From NCBI RefSeq assembly GCF_008933115.1, contig NZ_WBVO01000007.1:62001-126000 (forward strand): DNA of 64,000 bases. The letters are read 5' to 3'. How positions within the stretch are numbered: position 1 is the first letter of the stretch; each line of letters starts with the position of its first letter. This document shows positions 44,508-52,809 of this stretch, one piece after another. The position numbers were made by a program, and so were the translations under genes. The notes beneath the pieces are model-generated. The model was not told the DNA's origin. It made no database searches and was given only the letters and a program-made list of their open reading frames with translations. Source of the stretch: Phaeocystidibacter luteus. Lineage in GTDB: Bacteria; Bacteroidota; Bacteroidia; Flavobacteriales; Schleiferiaceae.

Positions 44508-45113
44508 CTAGGATGACCTCCTTCTTTCTTGCTCCGCCTTGTGTTTTGTGTAAAAATCTGTCTCGCCATGAAACTTCAAATAGGCGTCAAGATGCTCGTC
44601 TATTCGCATCCTGAGTTCGTCCGAAGGAGGAAGAATGAAAAGCGATTCAATCACAACTTCACGTGCTCGAAGATGGTGAGGATTAATCTCGAGCGCATGC
44701 TCGTATTGGGAAATGGATTTTCTCCAAAGCTTCTGGATCCGATAGCTGCGTCCATGCTCCATGTGGCACAGGTATTTCTGCTGCAAATCTGTCTCTTCAA
44801 GGCATACTGAACCTACTAGACCAGCATTAATTCCGGAATCCAAATGTCCGTATTTGAAAGCAGTAAAACCCAGCATAAGCAGAAGCGCAGAGGTGATGAT
44901 CAGGGCTTTTGCCACTCGCTTTCGTCGATCGGCATTGGCTTGCATGGCGTATCTAGCTCTTTCTTCCACAGAGAGCTTTACAACATTATTTGGTTTGATA
45001 CTGAATGTGGTGCGGTCCTTTAGTCTGGGGAACGCCACCTTGGCTCGGCGCTTTTTGAACTGCGCGAGTTTTTTCAATTGTTCTGGACCGTGACTTCCGA
45101 AATAACCTCCCAT
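44508..45113 (-). CDS. Uncharacterised membrane protein, long form 2 (MGYxG family)
   Basis: I chose the ATG at 45113 (MGGYFGSHGPEQLKKLAQ), not 45137, because it aligns with its three neighbours. The product is 201 residues: an N-terminal module G(P)EQLKKLAQFKKRR, a basic patch NADRRKRV, one transmembrane helix (~64-83) and a ~115-residue outer domain. That domain has CLEETDLQQKYLCHMEHGR, a helical repeat-like pair (SQYEHALEINPHHLRAREVV) and HGETDF. The same outer domain is in the gene at 45409. The function is unknown; the helical pair recalls a TPR. Confidence 0.75.
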   Translation of the reverse strand: MGGYFGSHGPEQLKKLAQFKKRRAKVAFPRLKDRTTFSIKPNNVVKLSVEERARYAMQANADRRKRVAKALIITSALLLMLGFTAFKYGHLDSGINAGLVGSVCLEETDLQQKYLCHMEHGRSYRIQKLWRKSISQYEHALEINPHHLRAREVVIESLFILPPSDELRMRIDEHLDAYLKFHGETDFYTKHKAEQERRRSS

Positions 45114-45133
45114 TATTCTAATTTTGAATAACG

Positions 45134-45403
45134 TCACATACTAGTGTGACCAAACCAATACATCACACCGCCAAACAAGGCGCCGATGCTTAGCAATACC
45201 ACAAAAGTGACGATTCTTCTGCGCTTTCTACTTCTCTCTGCTAATGCCTTGTACTGAGCGACGACTTTGGGGTCAGATTCGACAGCAGGACTCCCCTCCA
45301 TTCTCGCTCCTGCCTGTGGTTTAAATACTCCGTTCGTCCGACGGCCTTTGAGCTGCCGAAGCTGTTTAAGCTGATCGGTTCCGCTTGAACCCATATAACC
45401 CAT
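45134..45403 (-). CDS. Uncharacterised membrane protein, short form 2 (MGYxG family)
   Basis: This 89-residue protein begins MGYMGSSGTDQLKQLRQLK and shares its N-terminal module with the three neighbouring genes. A linker, then basic SRKRRR and one transmembrane helix (~65-84; IVTFVVLLSIGALFGGVM), ends it almost at once (FGHTSM). The predicted topology is N-in with no outer domain. It is exactly as long as the short gene at 46038 and sits between two long genes, with 5 nt and ~20 nt gaps. Confidence 0.75.
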   Translation of the reverse strand: MGYMGSSGTDQLKQLRQLKGRRTNGVFKPQAGARMEGSPAVESDPKVVAQYKALAERSRKRRRIVTFVVLLSIGALFGGVMYWFGHTSM

Positions 45404-45408
45404 AATTC

Positions 45409-46035
45409 TTAACTCTCAGATTTAGTCCACCGATTTTCACTCTGAAGAATCCTTTCAAACCGTTGTTCGTAATCAATAATGAATCTCGTATATCCATGCA
45501 TACTCTTGTATTCGGAAATCTGTCCATCTATTTTACTTAGGCTCTCCGGAGAAATTGGTCCATCGACTAAGCTTTGGATGAAATACTCCCTAGCTCTGAT
45601 GTTTTGAGGCATAATTTGAACCGCAGATTCAAAGTGGACAGTAGACAAGCTTGGATATCGGGACATATTCAGCTTGCCTTTTCTCAAATGACATTCAAAG
45701 CGGCGTGTTGGATTCTCAATCTGATTACATTCATCGATACTGGACATCACTCCATGTGTCATCGGTGTCGTATCCAAGTAATAAAACACACTAAACAGCA
45801 CAGCAATACAAGCCGCCATGACTCCATAAATCCAACGATTCCGCCTCTTCCGTTCAGCCTCAATATCTGCACGTATAGCGGCCATTACCGCGGGAGATGA
45901 ACGGTCGACATGAAGCTCTTCAATCTTGAGCTCTGTTCGTTTCCGTAAGTTCTTGAAGGAATTGGCTGCATGCCGTCCCTTTAGATTCCGAATAGCCTTA
46001 AGCTGCTCCGGCCCATTGTTTCCTGAATATCCCAT
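45409..46035 (-). CDS. Uncharacterised membrane protein, long form 1 (MGYxG family)
   Basis: This 208-residue protein begins MGYSGNNGPEQLKAIRNLKG. After a charged linker (ADIEAERKRRNR) a transmembrane helix (~68-88; WIYGVMAACIAVLFSVFYYL) leads to an outer domain. That domain carries CNQIENPTRRFECHLRKGK, VHFESAVQIMPQNIRAREYF and HGYTRF, matching the long gene at 44508 motif by motif, including the Cys pair. It lies two nucleotides after the short gene at 46038. I do not recognise the family. Confidence 0.75.
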   Translation of the reverse strand: MGYSGNNGPEQLKAIRNLKGRHAANSFKNLRKRTELKIEELHVDRSSPAVMAAIRADIEAERKRRNRWIYGVMAACIAVLFSVFYYLDTTPMTHGVMSSIDECNQIENPTRRFECHLRKGKLNMSRYPSLSTVHFESAVQIMPQNIRAREYFIQSLVDGPISPESLSKIDGQISEYKSMHGYTRFIIDYEQRFERILQSENRWTKSES

Positions 46036-46037
46036 AG

Positions 46038-46307
46038 TTAAGCGTTCATCACAAAATACAACACCGTACCTAACACAATGAAGATCCCAACGAATACCGT
46101 GGCGTTTCTTCTTCGTTCGGCTCTTGCACGCGCTCGGATGTTAGAAAGCACTTCTTCTGAAGCTACCTTATCCATTCCCCCCATCTTTTCCATTGTGAGG
46201 TTTATTCCATTCGCCTCACGCTTGAAGCTATTGGAATTGCGCAGAGCCTTATTGTTCTTAAGTGAATCTTGCATGGCGCGAACCGCACCAAATCCTATGA
46301 AACCCAT
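46038..46307 (-). CDS. Uncharacterised membrane protein, short form 1 (MGYxG family)
   Basis: This is the first gene of the four-gene operon, 89 residues. It begins MGFIGFGAVRAMQDSLKNNK, the most diverged copy of the module, then NSFKREANG, a basic patch RARARAERRRN and a C-terminal helix (~68-87; TVFVGIFIVLGTVLYFV). The operon is divergent from mutA across a 111-bp gap. No clear minus-strand -7 box was found in that gap. Confidence 0.7.
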   Translation of the reverse strand: MGFIGFGAVRAMQDSLKNNKALRNSNSFKREANGINLTMEKMGGMDKVASEEVLSNIRARARAERRRNATVFVGIFIVLGTVLYFVMNA

Positions 46308-46389
46308 GAATGATAGTTGATTAGAGAGCCGAACAGGAATATACGAAATTCTCGCTAAATCTGAATTCGCCTAGACCATGCATATACCT

Positions 46390-46397
46390 TACCTTTG
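46390..46397 (+). promoter_or_regulatory. Predicted -7 box for mutAB
   Basis: TACCTTTG fully matches TAnnTTTG, ending 21 nt before the mutA ATG at 46419. The TTG within it is an in-frame alternative start that I reject for this reason. No good -33 box is visible. Confidence 0.5.
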
Positions 46398-46418
46398 AAT
46401 CAAATAAAACACACGTTC

Positions 46419-47804
46419 ATGTCAACGTCCAAACTATCCTTCCAAGAGTTTGGCCCGAATGAAAAATCGGACTGGACTCAGCAGATAGAAAAAGAACTTC
46501 GCGGTGCCGAATGGAGCAGCCTTCATACAGATTTGGAAGGTGGAATCGTACTCGAGCCTGCCTACACGAAAGAAGACCTAATCGAGACTGTAGAACTACC
46601 TGCAAAAGGACAATCACACGTAGACCTCGTTGAAGCTATTGAGGTGTATAACGAGAGTGAATCGAACAAGAAGATTCTGGATGTGCTCAACAGAGGTGCT
46701 AGTTCCATCCTCCTTTACCTTCAAGAAGATGTTGATCTTTCTGTACTTCTGAAAGACGTTCTCATTCAGCATATTGCCGTTCATTACGTGGTAGAAGGCA
46801 ACGGATCTGAAATCGCGAAGCAGATTGAAGGAATCGCGGTAGAACGAGATCTCGACCTATCCTCAATCCGAGGAAGTATTAATATAGATCCTATTGAAAA
46901 CCTAGCCCGTTCTGGCGATTGGTTTGAAGATGAAATTGAAGATTTCGAAGAGCTCGGAGCACTACTATCAACTTCGCTCAGCTCGATGAAAACGCTTTGT
47001 GTGAATGCAAACTTGTACCACAATGCCGGTGCTACCACCTCAACTGAGCTTGGTCTAGCCCTTGCGCATGGCCATGAGTTTATCGCGAAGTTCGGTCCAG
47101 AGCACGCCCATCGATTCTGGATGAATCTTGCTATTGGAAGAAACTACCTGACGGAAGTAGCCAAGTTCAGAGCTATTCGCTTACTATGGGCCAAATTGCT
47201 CGAAGGGTACAACGCGGATTCACCACTGCACATCTATGCGGAAACTGGACTGAGAAACAAGACTATCTTCGATCCAAATGTGAACATGCTTAGAACCACA
47301 ACTGAGGCCATGAGCGCCTTAGTTGGTGGCGCAGATGAGGTGATGATTCTACCTTACGACCTAACTTACCGAACGCCTACCCCACTTGCACAGAGAATCG
47401 CAAGAAATCAAGCCTTGGTCATGCAATATGAAGCGTTTGCTACCAAGGTCCATGATCCAGCTTCTGGTAGCTATGCTATTGAAACTCTGACAGAATCATT
47501 ATGTGAAAAGGCATGGGATTTCTTCAGAGAAATAGAATCTAAAGGCGGGTTATTAGAAGGATTGAAAGACGGATGGATTCAATCCCGCATTAGGGAGGAA
47601 GCAGATGCCGAGTATGACGCATTCGAACGCGGAGACATCGTTCTGGTTGGAACCAACAAATTCCCGAACAAGGACGAAAAGATGGGTGAAGTAGCAACAA
47701 CGCCTCTCTTCAACCTCAGCACTTCTGATGGCGACGTGATTGAAAAAATCCAAGCTGTCAGGCTTTCAGAATCTATGGAACGTGAACGACTAAACGCCGA
47801 GTAA
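46419..47804 (+). CDS. mutA: Methylmalonyl-CoA mutase small subunit
   Basis: This is a 461-residue protein starting [21 protein letters not shown]. The TIM-barrel domain of the non-catalytic subunit is clear ([75 protein letters not shown]). It ends soon after the barrel, so the degenerate cobalamin-like C-terminal domain of ~620-residue MutA proteins is missing; this is common in Bacteroidota, from memory. The heterodimer isomerises methylmalonyl-CoA and succinyl-CoA. mutB follows after 2 nt. Confidence 0.93.
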   Translation: MSTSKLSFQEFGPNEKSDWTQQIEKELRGAEWSSLHTDLEGGIVLEPAYTKEDLIETVELPAKGQSHVDLVEAIEVYNESESNKKILDVLNRGASSILLYLQEDVDLSVLLKDVLIQHIAVHYVVEGNGSEIAKQIEGIAVERDLDLSSIRGSINIDPIENLARSGDWFEDEIEDFEELGALLSTSLSSMKTLCVNANLYHNAGATTSTELGLALAHGHEFIAKFGPEHAHRFWMNLAIGRNYLTEVAKFRAIRLLWAKLLEGYNADSPLHIYAETGLRNKTIFDPNVNMLRTTTEAMSALVGGADEVMILPYDLTYRTPTPLAQRIARNQALVMQYEAFATKVHDPASGSYAIETLTESLCEKAWDFFREIESKGGLLEGLKDGWIQSRIREEADAEYDAFERGDIVLVGTNKFPNKDEKMGEVATTPLFNLSTSDGDVIEKIQAVRLSESMERERLNAE

Positions 47805-47806
47805 TC

Positions 47807-49945
47807 ATGAGTAGGAAAGATTTCAGCGACATCGATTGGTCGGCTCCAAAGACGGGGACAAACAGTGGACAAAACGCGGACACGCAGTGGACAACCCCAG
47901 AGAACATCGTTATTAAACGTGAATACAGCGCGGAGGACGATAAGAACCTCGAACACCTCAGTTATGTAGCAGGGGTTCCTCCCTACCTCCGCGGTCCGTA
48001 CGGTTCCATGTATGTTTCCAGGCCGTGGACAATCAGACAATACGCAGGGTTCTCCACAGCTGAAGAATCCAACGCCTTTTATCGAAGAAACTTGGCTGCT
48101 GGTCAAAAGGGTTTATCCGTAGCATTCGACCTTGCCACGCACCGCGGCTATGACTCAGATCACCCGAGAGTGGTTGGTGATGTTGGTAAGGCGGGAGTGG
48201 CTATCGACAGCGTAGAGGACATGAAAGTGTTATTCGATCAGATTCCTCTCGACGAAATGTCGGTTTCCATGACGATGAACGGAGCGGTGATTCCGGTAAT
48301 GGCCTTCTACATCGTCGCAGCCGAAGAGCAAGGTGTTAAACCAGAGCAGCTTTCAGGGACCATTCAGAATGATATCCTGAAGGAATTCATGGTACGAAAT
48401 ACGTACATCTATCCGCCGAAGCACAGCATGAAAATCATTGCGGATATCTTTGAGTTTACCTCCAAGAATATGCCGCGCTTCAACAGCATTTCCATTTCAG
48501 GATACCACATGCAAGAAGCTGGAGCGACCGCCGACCTCGAATTGGCGTACACCTTGGCCGATGGGTTAGAATATATCCGAACCGGATTGGCTGCTGGAAT
48601 TGACATTGATAATTTCGCACCACGACTCAGTTTTTTCTGGGCCATTGGCATGAATCACTTCATGGAGATTGCCAAGATGCGAGCCGCTCGAATGATTTGG
48701 GCAAAGCTCGTGAAGCAATTCAACCCAAAGAACGCAAAGTCGATGGCCTTGCGAACCCACTCTCAAACTTCAGGTTGGAGTTTGACGGAGCAAGACCCAT
48801 ACAACAACGTAGCTCGTACGAGCATCGAAGCACTAGCCGCCGCATTCGGCGGAACGCAGAGTTTGCATACCAATGCGTTAGATGAGGCTATTGCTCTTCC
48901 TACCGATTTCTCTGCACGTATCGCCCGAAATACCCAACTTCACCTTCAACTGGAGGCGGGAATCACGAAGACTGTCGACCCATGGGGCGGTAGTCACTAC
49001 GTAGAAACTCTCACGAAGGAGATTGCAGACCAAGCCTGGGCCTTGATTCAAGAAGTAGAGGAGCACGGCGGCATGACAAAAGCCATTGAGGCGGGTATTC
49101 CGAAAATGCGAATTGAGGAAGCGGCTGCCAGAAAGCAGGCCAGAATCGATGCAGGATCTGATATCATTGTTGGTGTGAATGCCTTTGAGCCTGACACCAT
49201 AGATCCAATTGACATTCTTGAGGTTGACAACACTCGCGTACTCAATTCTCAAATTGAAAGATTGAAAGAACTGCGCGCCAACCGCGATGAGGAGAAGACT
49301 CAGGCAAGCTTGAAAGCTATAGAGGAAGCGGCGAAATCGGGCAACGGCAACCTACTCGCTTTGGCAGTTGAAGCTGCGAGAAATAGAGCAACGCTCGGTG
49401 AGATATCCGATGCCATGGAGACAGCCTTTGGTCGGTACACGGCAACTATACACTCTATTGCAGGCGTTTACGCAAAGGAAATTAAATCGAACCCGATGTT
49501 CGCAGAAGCTAGAGACAAGGCCGACAAGTTCGCAGAACTCGAAGGTCGCCGACCACGAATTATGGTCGCCAAAATGGGCCAAGATGGCCACGACCGCGGA
49601 GCCAAAGTCGTTGCAACTTCCTTTGCTGATTTAGGCTTCGACGTAGACATTGGTCCACTATTCCAAACTCCAGCCGAAGCGGCACGTCAGGCCGTAGAAA
49701 ACGACGTTCACATTCTGGGTGTAAGTTCACTCGCAGCCGGACATAAAACTCTCGTTCCACAAGTAATTGCGGAATTAGAAAAACTCGACCGCTCCGACAT
49801 TATGGTGGTGGTTGGTGGTGTGATCCCGCAACAGGACTACGCCTACTTGTACGACGCTGGAGTCGTTGGAATATTCGGTCCAGGCACAATGATCGCGAAG
49901 GCCGCTGGGGCGATATTGGATGTTTTGATTGAGTCGAGACAGTAA
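47807..49945 (+). CDS. mutB: Methylmalonyl-CoA mutase large (catalytic) subunit
   Basis: This is a 712-residue protein. The TIM barrel has [78 protein letters not shown] and [11 protein letters not shown]. The C-terminal cobalamin domain carries the base-off DxHxxG motif in [13 protein letters not shown], with a later [10 protein letters not shown] and [11 protein letters not shown]. All catalytic features are intact. A G-rich repeat begins at its TAA stop codon. Confidence 0.97.
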   Translation: MSRKDFSDIDWSAPKTGTNSGQNADTQWTTPENIVIKREYSAEDDKNLEHLSYVAGVPPYLRGPYGSMYVSRPWTIRQYAGFSTAEESNAFYRRNLAAGQKGLSVAFDLATHRGYDSDHPRVVGDVGKAGVAIDSVEDMKVLFDQIPLDEMSVSMTMNGAVIPVMAFYIVAAEEQGVKPEQLSGTIQNDILKEFMVRNTYIYPPKHSMKIIADIFEFTSKNMPRFNSISISGYHMQEAGATADLELAYTLADGLEYIRTGLAAGIDIDNFAPRLSFFWAIGMNHFMEIAKMRAARMIWAKLVKQFNPKNAKSMALRTHSQTSGWSLTEQDPYNNVARTSIEALAAAFGGTQSLHTNALDEAIALPTDFSARIARNTQLHLQLEAGITKTVDPWGGSHYVETLTKEIADQAWALIQEVEEHGGMTKAIEAGIPKMRIEEAAARKQARIDAGSDIIVGVNAFEPDTIDPIDILEVDNTRVLNSQIERLKELRANRDEEKTQASLKAIEEAAKSGNGNLLALAVEAARNRATLGEISDAMETAFGRYTATIHSIAGVYAKEIKSNPMFAEARDKADKFAELEGRRPRIMVAKMGQDGHDRGAKVVATSFADLGFDVDIGPLFQTPAEAARQAVENDVHILGVSSLAAGHKTLVPQVIAELEKLDRSDIMVVVGGVIPQQDYAYLYDAGVVGIFGPGTMIAKAAGAILDVLIESRQ

Positions 49946-50004
49946 TTTAGAGGGTTAGACTTTTAGAGGGTTAGAGGGTTGGACTAATAGACCTTTAGAT
50001 GGTC
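49946..50004. repeat. G-rich octamer-family repeat directly after the mutB stop codon
   Basis: TTTAGAGGGTTAGAC, TTTTAGAGGGTTAGAGG and GTTGGAC units. Its reverse complement matches the CCAACCCTCTAACCCTC / AAAAGTCTAACC phrases at 53965-54024 and 54349-54411 and the array at 6362-6446. Confidence 0.7.
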
Positions 50005-50275
50005 GGACTTATGTTCCGACTAAAAGGAGGAATCCCGAGAGGCGCAGCCGATTCGGGAGAGGGTTGGACTTATGTTCCGACTAAAAGTAGGAATCCCGAG
50101 AGGCGCAGCTGATTCGGGAGAGGGTTGGACTTATGTTCCGACTGAAAGGAGGAATCCCGAGAGGCGCAGCCGATTCGGGAGAGGGTTGGACCTATGTTCC
50201 GACTGCAAGGAGGAATCCCGAGAGGCGCAGCCGATTTGGGAGACTTTTGGACTTAAGTTCGGCTTGAACAACTCC
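50005..50275. repeat. 61-bp tandem repeat, four full copies plus a decayed fifth
   Basis: Copies start at 50005, 50066, 50127 and 50188, with a degenerate one from 50249. Each unit contains GGACTTATGTTCC, GACTAAAAGGAGG and ATCCCGAGAGGCGCAGCC followed by GATTCGGGAGAGGGTT. Two hairpins can form per unit: GTTGGA/TCCGAC and TCCCGA/TCGGGA, the latter enclosing GGC-GCA-GCC. The period of 61 is not a multiple of three, so this is not a coding repeat. Confidence 0.85.
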
Positions 50276-50286
50276 TGGCCTTTTTT

Positions 50287-50355
50287 ACGACGCAAGTCGT
50301 TAAATCCTTTCTGCGCTGCCAAGCGGAGAACCCTTTTCTCGCTAGCAAGCGAGAA
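50287..50355 (+). promoter_or_regulatory. Three consecutive stem-loops upstream of ybaB
   Basis: ACGAC-GCAA-GTCGT (50287-50300), TTCTGCGCT-GCCA-AGCGGAGAA (50309-50330, one mismatch) and TTCTCGCT-AGCA-AGCGAGAA (50336-50355, perfect). The last two are related in sequence. They end 20 nt before the ybaB ATG and may be a 5' leader structure or the debris of a small hairpin repeat. Confidence 0.5.
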
Positions 50356-50375
50356 TCACTTAAAAGAAAGAAGAG

Positions 50376-50693
50376 ATGTTCGGAGGAATGAAAGACATGA
50401 TGGCTAAGCTACAAGAAGCTCAGGCCAAGGTAGAAGAAGCGAAAGAACGCTTGAATACAATAACCGTTCAAGGTTCGTCAAGCAACGGGAAGATAACCGT
50501 AACCATGACCGGTAACCGCAAGGTTACGGATGTGGTGATTGACGAGAGTTTATCGGATACGGACGAAATCGCAGATCTCATGGTCATCGCCATGAACGAC
50601 GCACTTGAAAAGGCCAACTCTGTCAATGAAGCCGAAATGGGTGCTGCAGCCAAATCATCCATGCCGGGAATGGGTGGAATGTTTGGGAAGTAA
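50376..50693 (+). CDS. YbaB/EbfC family nucleoid-associated protein
   Basis: This 105-residue protein has an N-terminal helix MKDMMAKLQEAQAKVEEAKERL, the conserved beta core NGKITVTMTGNRKVTDVVID, and a helical end with Met/Gly-rich tail (MPGMGGMFGK). The family forms tweezer-shaped dimers that bind DNA without strong specificity, often near recR/dnaX in other bacteria but not here. It is convergent with the T9SS gene, with three bases between stop codons. Confidence 0.93.
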   Translation: MFGGMKDMMAKLQEAQAKVEEAKERLNTITVQGSSSNGKITVTMTGNRKVTDVVIDESLSDTDEIADLMVIAMNDALEKANSVNEAEMGAAAKSSMPGMGGMFGK

Positions 50694-50696
50694 ACT

Positions 50697-52751
50697 CTAT
50701 TGGATGATTAGTTTGAAGTGATGATTCGTTCGGTTCTCACCTATCAATAGCACCGTATACACGCCTGGAATAAGCTCCGTCTCAAAGCGGTAATTCGTCT
50801 CACTTCCCAACTGCTTTTCCGTACATACTTTTCCTTGAACATCTACGATACGCATTATGTAACCGCCTAGCGAATTTGAGGATTGTAGGCTGAAACTACC
50901 ATTGCTCGGATTTGGGGTTAACACAATGTCGCCAAGCAAAAAGTACTCATCGTCTCCGATACCTTCAACAATATAACAAGCGGATGTATCGTAGCAACTG
51001 CCTCGATTGACAATAACTGCGTATTGCCCATTCGCACTCGCGGTGAATGTCTGATTCGTTTCTCCTTGAATGATAGTATAACCGTTTAAGCAATCAACCC
51101 ATTGATAATCGGCGAATAGATCGTTAGCGGTTAACACAGAATCAACTTGGGTAACCGAATTATCGGGCGCATTCAAGTAGAATTCGAGTAGAATTGTCGA
51201 ATCACAACCAGCTTTATTTAGAAAGGAGACCGAAGCTGAATCGGTTGTGGTGGTGTACGTGATACCATCAATCCATGTATATGGTTCGCAACTAACGATG
51301 ATTTGAATTGCCGTATCCGCGGAATTAACCGTCAGATGTAAGTTATAGAGTGTATCACAACCGACAGTTGAATAGTGCAAATATGTAAGTGTATCGGCCG
51401 ACTGCGCATAAGTGACGTTATCTCTCCAAGTGTAGGAACCGGCACAGTTGGTAACAGTATCCCAGACTGAAACTTGGCATGAATCACCAAAGAGAAATGC
51501 CCTCCCCGGCCGCGATGAAACTTGAATAACGCTTGATTCACCTACTAAGATTGTATTCTTATCCGCCGCAATGGAGAAGCCAAAGAATGTGTTAGAATCT
51601 AGAGACCCCGAAGACAACTCACCAATATTAGGATATTGATTGGTTACGCTGTCATATTCGTAAATGAATACTTTACCCGTTCGACTGTTATATGGATTGG
51701 TGCGGAAGTGATAAGGAGATCCGACAAATACCTTGTCGCCCGAAACGTCAACTGAGTATCCATAAATCCCCATGGATTCAGACAAGTAATCATCGAGCCC
51801 CCAAGCGCCAGTAGTCGGATTCCATGAGTAACAATAAACTGCCCCAGGTTGGGCTGAGCCATACCACCAATACGTATCTGTACCTGATGCCCCTACTACT
51901 GCTCGATCTCCATCCATAGCTACGTCGGTACCTATGAAAGACTGCCAAGCCGGATAAGTGATTGCATCCTGATAATAGACATACTGGCCACTTGAATCTT
52001 GTCTGAAGAAATGTGCAGATCCAGCTTGTTGTTGAATACCACCCCAAGCGGATGAACGATTCGTTGCTCTTGCTCCAACTAATAACCAATCTTTTTCAAG
52101 TGCAACGGAAGATCCGAAAGCTGAAGCCGAGGTATCAGTAACAGAATAATCGTACTGCCATTGACCCAAAGAGTCTAACGAATAAAGTGCTACTGTTCCA
52201 TTTTGATTTGATGTAAAATCATACCCCAAACAACCAACCGCTAGAGTATTGTCATTCATAGCAGTGCTAGAGCCAAAACCTATGGAATCTATTGGGTTAG
52301 GGTGTGTTAGAACTTGATCAAGCACCCACATTCCGTTTGCTCCTTTCACAAAAGAATACATATAACCAGTCGATGTAGTATGCTTACTTCCCGTACAAAC
52401 CATTCTATCACCATATGAGCTTATATTCCTTCCGAAATAAGTGTTTATTACGGCTGTATCCGGCGAAAGAGTTTGGAGAAGTTGCCATTGACCTTGCGCA
52501 TCTGGTTTATAGACAGCAATTCCACCTACATCATATACAGTTGAACCATTCACAGTATCCGGTCGCTCAGGATTGGCAACAAATAAATAGGGATAATTGA
52601 GCTCCACATGACTGCCGAATTTCACATTGGTTGTAGGCCATGGAGAGCTCGTCCGAAAAAGCTCCGTGAAGGTTTGTGAACTGACAGGAAGGCTGATGAC
52701 AATTGCTAACGCAATGATAAGTTTGCGAGAGAGCATGCTGAGAATTTTCAA
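50697..52751 (-). CDS. T9SS cargo with FG-GAP/integrin-like beta-propeller and type A C-terminal domain
   Basis: This is a 684-residue protein with a signal peptide ending LPVSSQ; ATGs at 52751 and 52736 are both possible. Repeated blades of the pattern 'FGS.va..gd.l.vGa' follow (GRNISSYGDRMVCTGS, GSSTAMNDNTLAVGC, GTDVAMDGDRAVVGASG, YSVDVSGDKVFVGSP), typical of integrin-alpha-like propellers. Two C-rich modules with TWxDxxTY come next, then the type A CTD (VLTPNPSNGSFSLQS ... PGVYTVLLIG ... FKLIIQ). It lies between mutB and meaB but on the other strand, so the association is probably incidental. Confidence 0.88.
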   Translation of the reverse strand: MKILSMLSRKLIIALAIVISLPVSSQTFTELFRTSSPWPTTNVKFGSHVELNYPYLFVANPERPDTVNGSTVYDVGGIAVYKPDAQGQWQLLQTLSPDTAVINTYFGRNISSYGDRMVCTGSKHTTSTGYMYSFVKGANGMWVLDQVLTHPNPIDSIGFGSSTAMNDNTLAVGCLGYDFTSNQNGTVALYSLDSLGQWQYDYSVTDTSASAFGSSVALEKDWLLVGARATNRSSAWGGIQQQAGSAHFFRQDSSGQYVYYQDAITYPAWQSFIGTDVAMDGDRAVVGASGTDTYWWYGSAQPGAVYCYSWNPTTGAWGLDDYLSESMGIYGYSVDVSGDKVFVGSPYHFRTNPYNSRTGKVFIYEYDSVTNQYPNIGELSSGSLDSNTFFGFSIAADKNTILVGESSVIQVSSRPGRAFLFGDSCQVSVWDTVTNCAGSYTWRDNVTYAQSADTLTYLHYSTVGCDTLYNLHLTVNSADTAIQIIVSCEPYTWIDGITYTTTTDSASVSFLNKAGCDSTILLEFYLNAPDNSVTQVDSVLTANDLFADYQWVDCLNGYTIIQGETNQTFTASANGQYAVIVNRGSCYDTSACYIVEGIGDDEYFLLGDIVLTPNPSNGSFSLQSSNSLGGYIMRIVDVQGKVCTEKQLGSETNYRFETELIPGVYTVLLIGENRTNHHFKLIIQ

Positions 52752-52797
52752 GAAAGTTACAAAACGAAACTAATTCCCAAAGTCACCCCCTATTCCC

Positions 52798-52805
52798 TAC
52801 CTTTA
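52798..52805 (+). promoter_or_regulatory. Candidate -7 box four bases upstream of the meaB GTG
   Basis: TACCTTTA differs from TAnnTTTG at the last base and is followed by TCTC and then the GTG start. If used with normal spacing the transcript would be leaderless. Confidence 0.35.
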
Positions 52806-52809
52806 TCTC

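Noticed and set aside
47579-48106. Antisense ORF of 175 codons across the mutA-mutB junction
   Set aside because: It is opposite two well-conserved mutase genes and has no promoter or domain signal.
50005-50275. CRISPR-like array
   Set aside because: The repeats are directly abutting with no unique spacers, the unit is 61 bp, and no cas gene is present.
50072-50407. Plus-strand ORF of 111 codons across the 61-bp repeats and into ybaB
   Set aside because: The 61-bp period changes frame at every unit, so the protein has no repeat, and it overlaps the clear ybaB start in another frame.
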